Source: an uncultured Candidatus Saccharibacteria bacterium
GTDB taxonomy: Bacteria > Patescibacteriota > Saccharimonadia > Saccharimonadales > Saccharimonadaceae
NCBI GenBank assembly: GCA_937936045.1
Contig: CALGXC010000003.1
Location: forward strand, 13,585 to 77,584
Direction: 5' to 3'
DNA length: 64,000 nucleotides
Below the pieces are notes generated by a model. The model worked only from the letters and a program-made list of their open reading frames with translations. It did no database searches and was not told the DNA's origin. Below, piece after piece: positions 50,631-58,580 of the stretch. How positions within the stretch are numbered: the first letter of the stretch is position 1; each line of letters opens with the position of its first letter. The translations under genes were made by a program, and so were the position numbers.

Positions 50631-51974
50631 ATGAGTCAAGCAAAAATGGAAGATATTATTAGCTTGTGTAAGCGGCGCGGTTTTATTTATCAGGGTTCTG
50701 ATGTTTACGGCGGTTTGTCTGGAACGTGGGATTATGGTCCGCTTGGCGTTCAATTGAAGCGCAACATTATGAATTTATGGTGGCGAATGTTTGTTGACGA
50801 GCGTGATGATATATATGGCGTTGATGCGGCGATTTTGATGAATCCGAAAGTTTGGAAGGCGAGTGGGCATGTGGATACGTTTGTTGACCCATTGTGCGAA
50901 GATACGGTTAATCATCGGCGTTATCGCACTGACCACATTCTTAAGGACAATGGTATTGATGTTGACGGTTTGACGATGGAGCAAATGGATGAAGTGATTG
51001 CAGAAAAAGGAATTAAAAGCCCAGACGGAAATCCACTGAGTAAATCTCGCACGTTTAATATGATGTTTAAGACGAGCGTTGGCGCCACCGAAAGTGAAGA
51101 CAGCGTGGCATATCTTCGTCCAGAAACTGCTCAGGGAATTTTTACCAATTTTAAGAACGTTGTTGATAGTTTTTATCCAGACTTGCCGTTTGGAATTGCT
51201 CAGCAGGGTAAGGCGTTTCGTAATGAAATTGCGCCGCGAGATTTTGTTTTCCGTAGCCGAGAGTTTGAGCAAATGGAGATTGAATATTTTGTCAATCCAG
51301 AAAATTGGCAGGAAGCGTTTGATGAATTGTTGAAGTCGACGCATGAATTTTTGGAGGCGTTGGGATTAGACCCTAAGAATATCCATGAGCTGGACGTTCC
51401 GCCAGAGGACAGAGCGCACTACAGCAAGAAGACGATTGACATTGAATACGATTTTCCAATTGGCAAGGAAGAGTTGATGGGAATTGCGTATCGGACTGAT
51501 TTTGACTTGATGAACATTCAGCGCGTCAGCGGAAAGAGTATGGAATATACGATCAAGGGGACGAATGAGAAGTTTGTGCCACATGTGATTGAGCCGAGTT
51601 TTGGCGTCGAGCGGGCGCTGATGGCGGTGTTGTCGAGCGCGTATCGTGAGGACGAGCAGAACGGCAGCAAGCGTGTTTATCTGGCGCTTCCAGAACATTT
51701 GGCGCCGGTTAAATTTGCCGTTTCGCCGCTACTTAAGAATAAGCCAGAATTGGTGGAGAAGGCGCGTGAAATTTACGCCAACCTATCTAAGAAAAATCCT
51801 GGACGTGTTATGTGGGATGACAATGGAAACATCGGTAAGCGATATCGCCGTCAGGATGAAATTGGTACGCCGCACTGCGTGGTTATCGATTTTCAGACGC
51901 TGGAAGATGACACTGTTACCGTTCGTGAGCGAGATACGACGGAGCAGAGGCGAGTGAAGGTTGAGGAGTTGTAG
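50631..51974 (+). CDS. glyS: Glycyl-tRNA synthetase, single-chain alpha2 type
   Basis: 447 residues from ATG 50631. GSDVYGGLSGTWDYGPLG, the LRPETAQGIFTNFKNV motif, motif 2 IGKAFRNEIAPRDFVFRSRE in its AQQGKAFRNEI form, and the C-terminal anticodon domain. This is the archaeal/eukaryotic-like homodimeric form, not the alpha2-beta2 form. An in-frame GTG at 50592 would add 13 residues but lacks a ribosome-binding site. Confidence 0.95.
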   Translation: MSQAKMEDIISLCKRRGFIYQGSDVYGGLSGTWDYGPLGVQLKRNIMNLWWRMFVDERDDIYGVDAAILMNPKVWKASGHVDTFVDPLCEDTVNHRRYRTDHILKDNGIDVDGLTMEQMDEVIAEKGIKSPDGNPLSKSRTFNMMFKTSVGATESEDSVAYLRPETAQGIFTNFKNVVDSFYPDLPFGIAQQGKAFRNEIAPRDFVFRSREFEQMEIEYFVNPENWQEAFDELLKSTHEFLEALGLDPKNIHELDVPPEDRAHYSKKTIDIEYDFPIGKEELMGIAYRTDFDLMNIQRVSGKSMEYTIKGTNEKFVPHVIEPSFGVERALMAVLSSAYREDEQNGSKRVYLALPEHLAPVKFAVSPLLKNKPELVEKAREIYANLSKKNPGRVMWDDNGNIGKRYRRQDEIGTPHCVVIDFQTLEDDTVTVRERDTTEQRRVKVEEL

Positions 51975-52019
51975 ATATTGGACGTGAAAAAAGCAAATTG
52001 GTTTTGAGGAGATAAAAGA

Positions 52020-52637
52020 TTGACAAAAAGTAGACCTGAGTTTGATAAAATCACATCGTTTGATGAGTTTAATCAATACTATTGGTATCGTGAAGAACTT
52101 TCACAGATATGCAGGTCGCTAGCATTAGAACATAGAGGTACAAAACAAGAACTTAATTATATTATTGAGCAGTACTTTAAGGGTAATTTAATTAAAAAAT
52201 CATCAATAAAAAACGAAACAAAGCAAGTTGAAAATATTACTCTATATATGCCATTACTTGAATGTGGGTTTTCCTTTAATACAAAATTTAGAGAATATTT
52301 CTCTGCCGTAACAGGTATTGCACCTTTTAAATTTACTGCTGATATGGCTACTGCTTGGAGAAAAGTAAAAAGAGAAAATGATTTGAGTTTTACGATTCAA
52401 GATATGCTGAAAGTTTATTATGGAAAATCGGATTATGCTAAATATGATAATTCGGTTTGTCAATGGAATCAATTTTTAAAGGATTTCTGTGCAGACGAAA
52501 ATAGTCGCAACTATTCGAATAAGTTAAAAGTAGCTGCTATTCTTTGGAAAGAAGTTAGAGATTCAAGAAATGAAAAAATTTATTCAAAGAATCTTTTGAC
52601 TGAATATGCAGGAAAAATAAAAGAGTATCACAATTAG
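52020..52637 (+). CDS. SAP-domain/DUF6434-like protein
   Basis: 205 residues. The first 60 residues (SFDEFNQYYWYREELSQICR, then GTKQELNYIIEQYFKGN) match the SAP-type helix-extension-helix pattern. The centre (CGFSFNTKFREYFSAVTGIA to the MLKVYYGK region) resembles the DUF6434-type module seen with SAP domains in Firmicutes, a tentative match from memory. TTG start after GAGGAG, 45 bases downstream of glyS. Visibly more AT-rich and richer in Lys/Asn/Tyr codons than its neighbours, suggesting horizontal acquisition. May bind DNA. Confidence 0.72.
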   Translation: MTKSRPEFDKITSFDEFNQYYWYREELSQICRSLALEHRGTKQELNYIIEQYFKGNLIKKSSIKNETKQVENITLYMPLLECGFSFNTKFREYFSAVTGIAPFKFTADMATAWRKVKRENDLSFTIQDMLKVYYGKSDYAKYDNSVCQWNQFLKDFCADENSRNYSNKLKVAAILWKEVRDSRNEKIYSKNLLTEYAGKIKEYHN

Positions 52638-52689
52638 GTAATTTAGGTAATTCCTAACTTATTAACACCCAATGAGTAGTTAGTAAATG

Positions 52690-52715
52690 GATATTGGAAA
52701 GAGATATTGGAAAGA
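52690..52715 (+). repeat. 13-bp tandem duplication
   Basis: GATATTGGAAAGA occurs twice in direct succession in the gap between the SAP-type gene and the Nudix gene. Confidence 0.85.
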
Positions 52716-52766
52716 CAGAGTATACTGTAGGTGAAATGGTATTAGCTATCTAGCGCTCGGGTGTAG

Positions 52767-52772
52767 TATAAT
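52767..52772 (+). promoter_or_regulatory. -10 box of Nudix gene
   Basis: TATAAT, ending 7 bases before ATG 52780. The upstream in-frame ATG 52771 overlaps it. Confidence 0.65.
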
Positions 52773-52779
52773 GACTTTC

Positions 52780-53271
52780 ATGACAAAAATCACCAACGGA
52801 CGTATCATTACACAGAATTTAGATGGAACGGACCATCTGGATTGTCTGTATCGCGTTTCCATAAAAGCTCTGATTTACAACGATGCTGGGCAGATTTTGG
52901 TTGTTAAAGAGGACGGGCGGCCGCTTTGGGATCTTCCTGGCGGCGGAATGGATTATGGTGAAACTTTTGAGTCGGCTTTGAAGCGGGAATTGTATGAAGA
53001 AGTTGGCTATAAGGGCAATCTTCGCTATCAGCTTTTTGATGCGTCGGACGAGATTTATATTGAGCGAATTGATGCTAATCAAATTTGTTTTTCTTGTCGT
53101 GTGTGGACGGAAAACTTTGATTTTTCAGCGGGCGTCGATGCGGACGAAGTGATGTTTATGGATCCTGAAGAGTTGCGACTCCAAGAGAGCGAGTCGGGCG
53201 CGCCGCTTCGATATAAAGTGCATTTGAAGTGGCAAAAATTGTGTGGCGCAAATAGTTTGCCGACAGAGTAG
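52780..53271 (+). CDS. Nudix hydrolase
   Basis: 163 residues from ATG 52780. Complete Nudix box GGMDYGETFESALKREL followed by YEEVGY (G-x5-E-x7-RE-x2-EE-x-G), preceded by PLWDLPG. Substrate unknown. Sanitation of oxidised or non-canonical nucleotides is typical. Confidence 0.92.
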   Translation: MTKITNGRIITQNLDGTDHLDCLYRVSIKALIYNDAGQILVVKEDGRPLWDLPGGGMDYGETFESALKRELYEEVGYKGNLRYQLFDASDEIYIERIDANQICFSCRVWTENFDFSAGVDADEVMFMDPEELRLQESESGAPLRYKVHLKWQKLCGANSLPTE

Positions 53272-53273
53272 TA

Positions 53274-53302
53274 TTGACTTTTTCCATAAAATAGTATAGA
53301 AT
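53274..53302 (+). promoter_or_regulatory. Promoter of paralogue pair
   Basis: TTGACT (53274-53279), 17-base spacer, TAGAAT (53297-53302), ending 7 bases before ATG 53310. Confidence 0.68.
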
Positions 53303-53309
53303 ATCAGGC

Positions 53310-53927
53310 ATGGAAAAAAATACAGGCGGCGTATCTCTTGATATTAGATTTATTGATTCTGGTAATAGCTCAGAGAATTATTCCTCTGCCGAAAGTCGAC
53401 GCTTGATAGGGATTTATGATGGCGATTGGTCTTTGGAAGAAGATGGGACTGTGAACGCGTCCATGGTGTTTGCCAGAAGAGTGGGCGATATTCGTAGTCA
53501 TGGGAATTTGATAGAAAAGGTTCGCGGAATTGGTGAGAGTATGGCGCGAGTGTCTATTTCAGAGTGCCTTGCTACCGAAGATGAAAAAGTGGAAGTAGAC
53601 AGTAGATTGATAGCTGACCCCATGTTGGGCGGGGGATCTTTCTTGTATAGAGTAATGACAACCGAGATAATTGTCCCTGATTCTATCGAAAATAGATTTG
53701 ATGACAATCGGAAGTTGGAAATTGTCAGAGTTGCTTTACGCGTTGGAGCTGTGGCTTTGCATTGTGTAGGATTGCCGCTAGCAGAGCTCAAGGAATCGTC
53801 TACTAAGAGTTTCTCCTCGGATAAGGTGAATGGGCTTGTTTCTCGTTTCTATAGCGATGTGGATTTTGGTAGCGAGTGGAGAGAATATAAGAAAATAGCC
53901 AAAGATTTAACGTATGAGAAAGACTGA
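53310..53927 (+). CDS. Lineage protein, first of a related pair
   Basis: 205 residues, soluble, unrecognised. The C-terminal stretch RVALRVGAVALHCVGLPLAE and then SFSSDKVNGLVSRFY is similar to that of the next gene (RRVAAVAVGLCLKTPLQEL, then EFSAEELAEAWPRLRY). The two probably arose by tandem duplication and divergence. Overlaps the next gene by 14 bases. Confidence 0.7.
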   Translation: MEKNTGGVSLDIRFIDSGNSSENYSSAESRRLIGIYDGDWSLEEDGTVNASMVFARRVGDIRSHGNLIEKVRGIGESMARVSISECLATEDEKVEVDSRLIADPMLGGGSFLYRVMTTEIIVPDSIENRFDDNRKLEIVRVALRVGAVALHCVGLPLAELKESSTKSFSSDKVNGLVSRFYSDVDFGSEWREYKKIAKDLTYEKD

Positions 53928-54399
53928 TAATTACGGCGCCAGAGTTAATATCGAGAATATTATGGAGGGCGAAGTCGACGAGGATTTGTTATTTGCTTTA
54001 TTGACTAGATTAGTTGTTAAGGACGAGGTTCTCGATATGGATGTAATGTTGGCTAGTCGCTGTCATGAGTATTCAGGACATATCATGTTAGCGGAGAAGC
54101 GTCTCCCTAGCCAGTCCACATCCATACAATCGCCATTTCAGTTTCCGTATGATAAAACTGAGCTGCGAAGCTGGCGGGATGGGTGGGGTGTACATTCTGT
54201 TGGAGGGATAAGAGGAGGATTCAGGAAGAATGCTTATTTTTCTTCAGATAATGCGGAATATCTCATGAGACGAGTGGCTGCCGTGGCTGTTGGGCTTTGC
54301 TTGAAAACGCCTTTACAAGAGCTGGATTCTGTCAAGGAGTTTTCGGCCGAGGAGCTGGCAGAAGCTTGGCCGAGGCTTAGATACGGAATTTACATTTAA
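53914..54399 (+). CDS. Lineage protein, second of a related pair
   Basis: 161 residues, soluble, unrecognised. Shares a C-terminal helix-turn segment with the preceding protein. Start ATG 53914 lies inside the upstream gene, so translation is coupled and the two products may form a complex. Confidence 0.68.
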   Translation: MRKTDNYGARVNIENIMEGEVDEDLLFALLTRLVVKDEVLDMDVMLASRCHEYSGHIMLAEKRLPSQSTSIQSPFQFPYDKTELRSWRDGWGVHSVGGIRGGFRKNAYFSSDNAEYLMRRVAAVAVGLCLKTPLQELDSVKEFSAEELAEAWPRLRYGIYI

Positions 54400-54408
54400 T
54401 ATCGCCAT

Positions 54409-54417
54409 TGCTATAAT
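54409..54417 (+). promoter_or_regulatory. Extended -10 promoter of SDR gene
   Basis: TGCTATAAT, ending 6 bases before ATG 54424. Confidence 0.68.
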
Positions 54418-54423
54418 AACCAT

Positions 54424-55092
54424 ATGCATATTATTCTTGGTGGGACGAGTGGGCTTGGATTAGAAATGGCGAAGCAGCTGCGGGAACGTGGCGAGCGTGT
54501 GTTGGTTTTAGGTAAAACACATAATCCGCAAAAACACGGAGAAGGCTTTCCTCTGGATGTGTATTATTCAGATCAAGTGGAGTCGGCGTCAGCGCGAATT
54601 GAGCAGATTTTAAACGGTGATGATATTGATCAATTTGTGTGGGCGGCTGGATATGGCTGGCGCGGCAATTTTGAAGATCAGCCGAGCGTTCGCAGCATGG
54701 CGGAAGTTAATTTTTCAGGCGCGTTGCCACTGGTTCAATGGGCTTGGCGTAAGATGTCAACGCAGAATCGCAAGTCTGTACTAACGATTATCGGGTCGAC
54801 AAGTAGCGTTAAAGCGCGCTCAGATGAAGCTGTGTACGTTGCAACGAAGCACGCTCAAGCGGGTTTGGCGCGAAGTTTGGGAATGCAGGCGGATGAGCAA
54901 AAACTTCCAGTTAGAGTTGCGCTATTTTTGCCGGGCGCCATGAAAACTCCGTTTTGGAATGGGCGCGATCTTCCAGCTGATTATATGTTTTTCAACGATC
55001 CTGCGAAAATTGCCACGCACATTATCAACGCGATTGATTGTCAGCAACAGCCGTTTTTGGAATGGGCGTTGCCAAAAGGCACGTTGGTTTAG
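54424..55092 (+). CDS. Short-chain dehydrogenase/reductase
   Basis: 222 residues. Nucleotide-binding IILGGTSGLGLEMA, WAAGYG in place of NNAG, catalytic Ser in IIGSTSSVK, and YVATKHA (YxxxK). Substrate unknown. Confidence 0.88.
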   Translation: MHIILGGTSGLGLEMAKQLRERGERVLVLGKTHNPQKHGEGFPLDVYYSDQVESASARIEQILNGDDIDQFVWAAGYGWRGNFEDQPSVRSMAEVNFSGALPLVQWAWRKMSTQNRKSVLTIIGSTSSVKARSDEAVYVATKHAQAGLARSLGMQADEQKLPVRVALFLPGAMKTPFWNGRDLPADYMFFNDPAKIATHIINAIDCQQQPFLEWALPKGTLV

Positions 55093-55103
55093 GCTTTCCA
55101 AGG

Positions 55104-55112
55104 TGCTATAAT
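55104..55112 (+). promoter_or_regulatory. yvcK extended -10 promoter
   Basis: TGCTATAAT, ending 6 bases before ATG 55119. Confidence 0.7.
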
Positions 55113-55118
55113 TCAAGC

Positions 55119-56135
55119 ATGACAAATGGTTCGAATAATGATTATTTTGGGGTAAAAGTTGTAGTTATTGGCGGCGGAACGGGAAGTTTCACGCTGCTTT
55201 CTGGATTGAAAAAATATACACACAGCATTACAGCGTTGGTCAATATGGTCGACGATGGCGGCTCAACGGGCGTGTTGCGTGATGAATTGGGCGTGTTACC
55301 AGCGGGCGACGTTAGGCAATGTCTGGTGGCGCTGAGTACTTCGCCGAAGGTTCGCGATTTGTTCAATTATCGGTTCGGCGAGGGCAGTATGAAGGGTCAC
55401 GCGTTCGGCAATTTATTCATGGCGGCACTGGAAAAGATGACAGGAAGTTTTGCTGATGCAGTGGAATTGGCTAGCGAAGTTCTGGGCGTCAATGGTCGAG
55501 TTTATCCGATTACTTTGGACGACACAACGATGTCGATTAAGCTGAAAGACGGCACGGTTGTTGATGGTCAGCACGCGGCTGAGTCGCTAAAGATTCCACG
55601 TGGCGAGCGTCCGTGGCTAGAACTTAAACCACCAGCTACGATTAACCCGCGAGCTCGTCAAGCGATTTTGGATGCTGATTTGGTGGTGATTGCGCCGGGG
55701 CTTTTGTACGGCAGTTTGGCGCCAGCGTTACTGGTTCGAGGTGTCACTCGGGCACTTACTGAAACGAAGGCGAAAAAAGTCTATGTTTGCAATTTGGTTA
55801 CCAAGCCAACGCAGACTGATGGATTTACCGTGGCGGATTTTGCGGATGAAATTGAGCGATTTTCAGGGGTGAATATGGATTATGTGCTTTACAATAACCA
55901 TCGCCCGCCAGAGGAATTGATAAAGAAATATGCTCACGACGGCGAATATTTGGTCGAGTGGGATAAGGAATTGCTGAAGAAAAAGCATTATTATGCGTCG
56001 GGCAAGCGTTTGATTGCTGATGACGTATGGGTCAACACGAACTCCAGCAGCGATCCGTTAGCAGCTCAGCGTAGCTTGATTCGTCACGATGCCGACAGGG
56101 TAGCACGCGAATTGATGCGGATTTATTTTGCCTAA
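55119..56135 (+). CDS. yvcK: YvcK/CofD-like protein (UPF0052)
   Basis: 338 residues. VVVIGGGTGSFTLLSGLKKY, VNMVDDGGSTGVLRDELG, PAGDVRQCL, FGEGSMKGHAFGNLF, and LVTKPTQTDGFT are family signatures. YvcK binds UDP-sugars and is needed for normal morphology and wall synthesis in Gram-positives. The last 20 codons (from base 56076) occur again downstream at 56802-56857. The stop overlaps a 40-codon frame as TAATG. Confidence 0.93.
   Translation: MTNGSNNDYFGVKVVVIGGGTGSFTLLSGLKKYTHSITALVNMVDDGGSTGVLRDELGVLPAGDVRQCLVALSTSPKVRDLFNYRFGEGSMKGHAFGNLFMAALEKMTGSFADAVELASEVLGVNGRVYPITLDDTTMSIKLKDGTVVDGQHAAESLKIPRGERPWLELKPPATINPRARQAILDADLVVIAPGLLYGSLAPALLVRGVTRALTETKAKKVYVCNLVTKPTQTDGFTVADFADEIERFSGVNMDYVLYNNHRPPEELIKKYAHDGEYLVEWDKELLKKKHYYASGKRLIADDVWVNTNSSSDPLAAQRSLIRHDADRVARELMRIYFA
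56076..56131 (+). repeat. yvcK 3'-end direct repeat, copy A
   Basis: 56-base segment matching 56802-56857 at 53 of 56 positions. It encodes the functional C-terminus of YvcK. Confidence 0.95.
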
Positions 56136-56257
56136 TGGGCGACAAAAACTTTTCAATTCTTGAGGTTAATCCGGTAGCAAGGATTGATGCGTCGGATTAT
56201 GGTATAGACGTGCCGTGTGCTATCATAAAACATGCGAAGGAATTATGCATTGAATGA
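56135..56257 (+). CDS. 40-residue coupled small protein, function unknown
   Basis: ATG 56135 overlaps the yvcK TAA, and its TGA overlaps the Nudix ATG (ATGA at 56254). It encodes 40 residues (MGDKNFSILEVNPVARID onward, ending KELCIE). Its coupling at both ends suggests it is translated. It may be a real small protein or a fragment brought in with the cassette. Confidence 0.5.
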   Translation: MGDKNFSILEVNPVARIDASDYGIDVPCAIIKHAKELCIE

Positions 56258-56754
56258 AAATTGACAATAGTTTTCCAGCTGTTTTTTGGGGCAAAGACAA
56301 GTCGACGAAAGCTCAATTTTGTCCGTGCGAAGATATTTTCGATTCCTCGCTTGTGACATCGTGTATGGTTTGTGCAGTTCATGAAAATAAAATACTTCTG
56401 GCCAAGCCACCGCGTGGCTGGGGTTTGCCAGGTGGACGTATGGAATTAGGAGAAACGCCAGAAGATTGTGCGCGGCGCGAGGTGTATGAGGAAGCATCCG
56501 TTGAACTAAATTCTCTAAAATTGATTGGTGCTTGGCATATTGAAAAGCTATTTCATTCTAAATATAACAGTAGATACCCTGATAGGGCATATCAGCTGCT
56601 TTTTCTGGCTGATGTAAAACGAATAGATGATTTTGTAGCTTCGCACGAATCATCGGCCAGGGAGTTTGTAGAATTTGATAAAGTACAAGACTATCACCAT
56701 GATTTTGCTAATTTTGCTGAGATTATGAGATACATTAGGAAGTGTATAATATGA
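56254..56754 (+). CDS. Nudix hydrolase in yvcK-end cassette
   Basis: 166 residues. GWGLPGGRMELGETPEDCAR then REVYEEASVEL is a Nudix box in which the last Gly is Ser. The N-terminus has a CPCEDIFDSS segment and MVCAVHENKILLAKPPR. It starts within the stop of the 40-codon frame and ends within the start of a histidine-phosphatase fragment, forming a tightly coupled set between the two yvcK-end repeats. Confidence 0.85.
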   Translation: MKIDNSFPAVFWGKDKSTKAQFCPCEDIFDSSLVTSCMVCAVHENKILLAKPPRGWGLPGGRMELGETPEDCARREVYEEASVELNSLKLIGAWHIEKLFHSKYNSRYPDRAYQLLFLADVKRIDDFVASHESSAREFVEFDKVQDYHHDFANFAEIMRYIRKCII

Positions 56755-56837
56755 GTGAGCTAATTTTTATGAGACACGGTAATCATATATCTGACAGCGA
56801 TTTGATTCGTCACGATGCCGACAGGGTGGCGCGCTAA
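56751..56837 (+). pseudogene. Truncated histidine phosphatase fused to yvcK-end repeat
   Basis: ATG 56751 opens MSELIFMRHGNHISDS, the N-terminus of a histidine phosphatase/phosphoglycerate mutase-like protein with the RHG catalytic motif. After about 16 codons the sequence switches to the yvcK-end repeat (DLIRHDADRVAR) and stops at TAA 56835-56837. The rest of the phosphatase is missing. A deletion scar is the simplest explanation. Confidence 0.75.
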
Positions 56838-56857
56838 TTGATGCGGATTTATTTTGC
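56802..56857 (+). repeat. yvcK 3'-end direct repeat, copy B (decayed)
   Basis: Second copy of the YvcK C-terminal codons. Three differences from copy A: two are synonymous (GTA/GTG, GCA/GCG) and one turns GAA into TAA. The copy runs to its own TAG in place of the yvcK TAA. Confidence 0.95.
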
Positions 56858-56891
56858 GTAGATTCCAGGGCTTGATATTTTCCCAATACTA

Positions 56892-56900
56892 TGGTATAAT
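56892..56900 (+). promoter_or_regulatory. Extended -10 promoter of RelA/SpoT-like gene
   Basis: TGGTATAAT, ending 9 bases before GTG 56910. Confidence 0.68.
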
Positions 56901-56909
56901 GCAAAGGTT

Positions 56910-58553
56910 GTGTCAAGTGAAAATTGTATTTCGAACGAAAAAGAGATTATACCCGCAGAAGAGGTTTTTCATGAATCATGCCGTAAGGTTTTAGATAGCT
57001 ATATTAGTTGTACTGAAGGTGAGCGCGAGGATTTTAAGGATCATGCTTACCGAGTACATAAGATCGTAAAAGCATATACGGGTGATGATTTACCTCCAGA
57101 GGCGGCTTCGTTGTCATTGATTCACGACGTTGCTGATAGGATGTTTAATAAAGAGAGCACAAAATATAACGATGTGTGGGCTAGGAACGCTGCGAATGCA
57201 CTTTATGAGTTTATGGATGATGAAAATGTTAGCCATGATCAGTTGGAATATTCCGCAAGTTTACTGGCTGATATGGCTAAAATTGAACAAAGTGCGGCTC
57301 ATCATCGCAGGCAGATGGCTGAAATTGCTAAAGGAGAGTCTAATGAGGATTATCAAGAAATATACTCCTTGGTTGCCGAGCGAAGTATGGACGAAGTTTC
57401 TCCTGAGCAGTGGGTGATTGCTCAGCCATTATTAGATTTCAACCATATGGGAATGGAGATGGATAAGGTTAATATCGAGTCGTTTATAATAAAAGGCGCC
57501 GAGATAATGGATAATTTGCAGCATCCGTCGTCAAAGAGGGAATCTGCAGCTTTACAGGATGTGCTGGAAGCTGAGTCATTCTATGCTCCAATTCTTGAGG
57601 CGATGGGGTATGAGGCTTTTGCTGCAGAACTACGTAGTGCGGCTAAAGTAAGACGACTAATTGGTCAAGGTAAGGAAGACCTTGTTAAAAGTGCTAAAGA
57701 GACACAAGATAGGGTTCTACAGGTCGGCATGGACGAAATTGCAGACAAGATATTTGGTGTGAATGACGGTACTATCAATTATGCTATTCGTAAAGATGAG
57801 GATTCTGGCGAATATTCTACTCACATGGGGGAATTTGCGGCTGATACCGAATATGGCAATATGGTTGCTGGAAACTGGCGCATTAAAACTGTAGGATCGC
57901 TTGCGGATAAACTTAAGGGCGGTGACGGAATTATGGATATTGTAGGTATGATGGTGATATCTAGAGACCGTAAAACGATAGCTCGTGATTTTGCGCATTT
58001 TATTGCTGATAGGTTGAAGGAGTTTAGACCAGTATGTGCTCGGAGTAAAAACAGACCGGTATATATCCAGGGAACTAAAGAATATGTTGATATTGTGGAG
58101 CGTAATCTTCGTGAATTGGGCGTCGGTTCGGATGAGTATTTGGTAAAAATTGATACCCATGAAAAGTGCAAACAACGAGGATATTCTATCTATGAAGTAT
58201 CTAAAGTAACATTTGCTGTGGATATTGATGGTGTTGAGGTTCCAATTGAAATACAGTTCCTCACAAAAGACGAGCGACGTAGTTCGAGAGTGGAAGAAAA
58301 ATCTCATCTTATTTATAAATATCTACAATCTCTGGGTTTTGGTAAAGACTATCTAGAAAAAGAAACGGCTCGCCAGCGTTACGATAGAATGACGATAATC
58401 AATCTTGCGAAAAAGGTCTTGGGGGATCTACATAAGCGACGCTACGATATGATAGATAGCAAAAACACTGGTAACCTTGGACTTAATCCGAAGTCTCTGT
58501 CTAATGAAGATGAGTTTATTGAGAACCTGATTGCTCTACGGGCTGACAATTAA
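56910..58553 (+). CDS. Divergent RelA/SpoT homologue
   Basis: 547 residues, apparently a diverged long RSH-like core. The HD-type hydrolase region carries DHAYRVHK (H45, H50) and SLIHDVADR (H72, D73), with IIKGAEIMDNLQ and ESFYAPILEAMGYEAFAAEL matching conserved helices. The synthetase region has RIKTVGSLADKL, DIVGMMVIS (D343) and VPIEIQFLT (E447). Expected synthetase residues are changed: the Arg of the DIxGxR motif is Met, and the GYxSxH motif reads GYSIYE. No TGS or ACT domain. It may be hydrolase-biased or a regulator. GTG start, leaderless. Confidence 0.78.
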   Translation: MSSENCISNEKEIIPAEEVFHESCRKVLDSYISCTEGEREDFKDHAYRVHKIVKAYTGDDLPPEAASLSLIHDVADRMFNKESTKYNDVWARNAANALYEFMDDENVSHDQLEYSASLLADMAKIEQSAAHHRRQMAEIAKGESNEDYQEIYSLVAERSMDEVSPEQWVIAQPLLDFNHMGMEMDKVNIESFIIKGAEIMDNLQHPSSKRESAALQDVLEAESFYAPILEAMGYEAFAAELRSAAKVRRLIGQGKEDLVKSAKETQDRVLQVGMDEIADKIFGVNDGTINYAIRKDEDSGEYSTHMGEFAADTEYGNMVAGNWRIKTVGSLADKLKGGDGIMDIVGMMVISRDRKTIARDFAHFIADRLKEFRPVCARSKNRPVYIQGTKEYVDIVERNLRELGVGSDEYLVKIDTHEKCKQRGYSIYEVSKVTFAVDIDGVEVPIEIQFLTKDERRSSRVEEKSHLIYKYLQSLGFGKDYLEKETARQRYDRMTIINLAKKVLGDLHKRRYDMIDSKNTGNLGLNPKSLSNEDEFIENLIALRADN

Positions 58554-58564
58554 TGACTTGCGCG

Positions 58565-58573
58565 TGATATAAT
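58565..58573 (+). promoter_or_regulatory. rnhA extended -10 promoter
   Basis: TGATATAAT, ending 7 bases before ATG 58581. Confidence 0.7.
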
Positions 58574-58580
58574 CATACTA

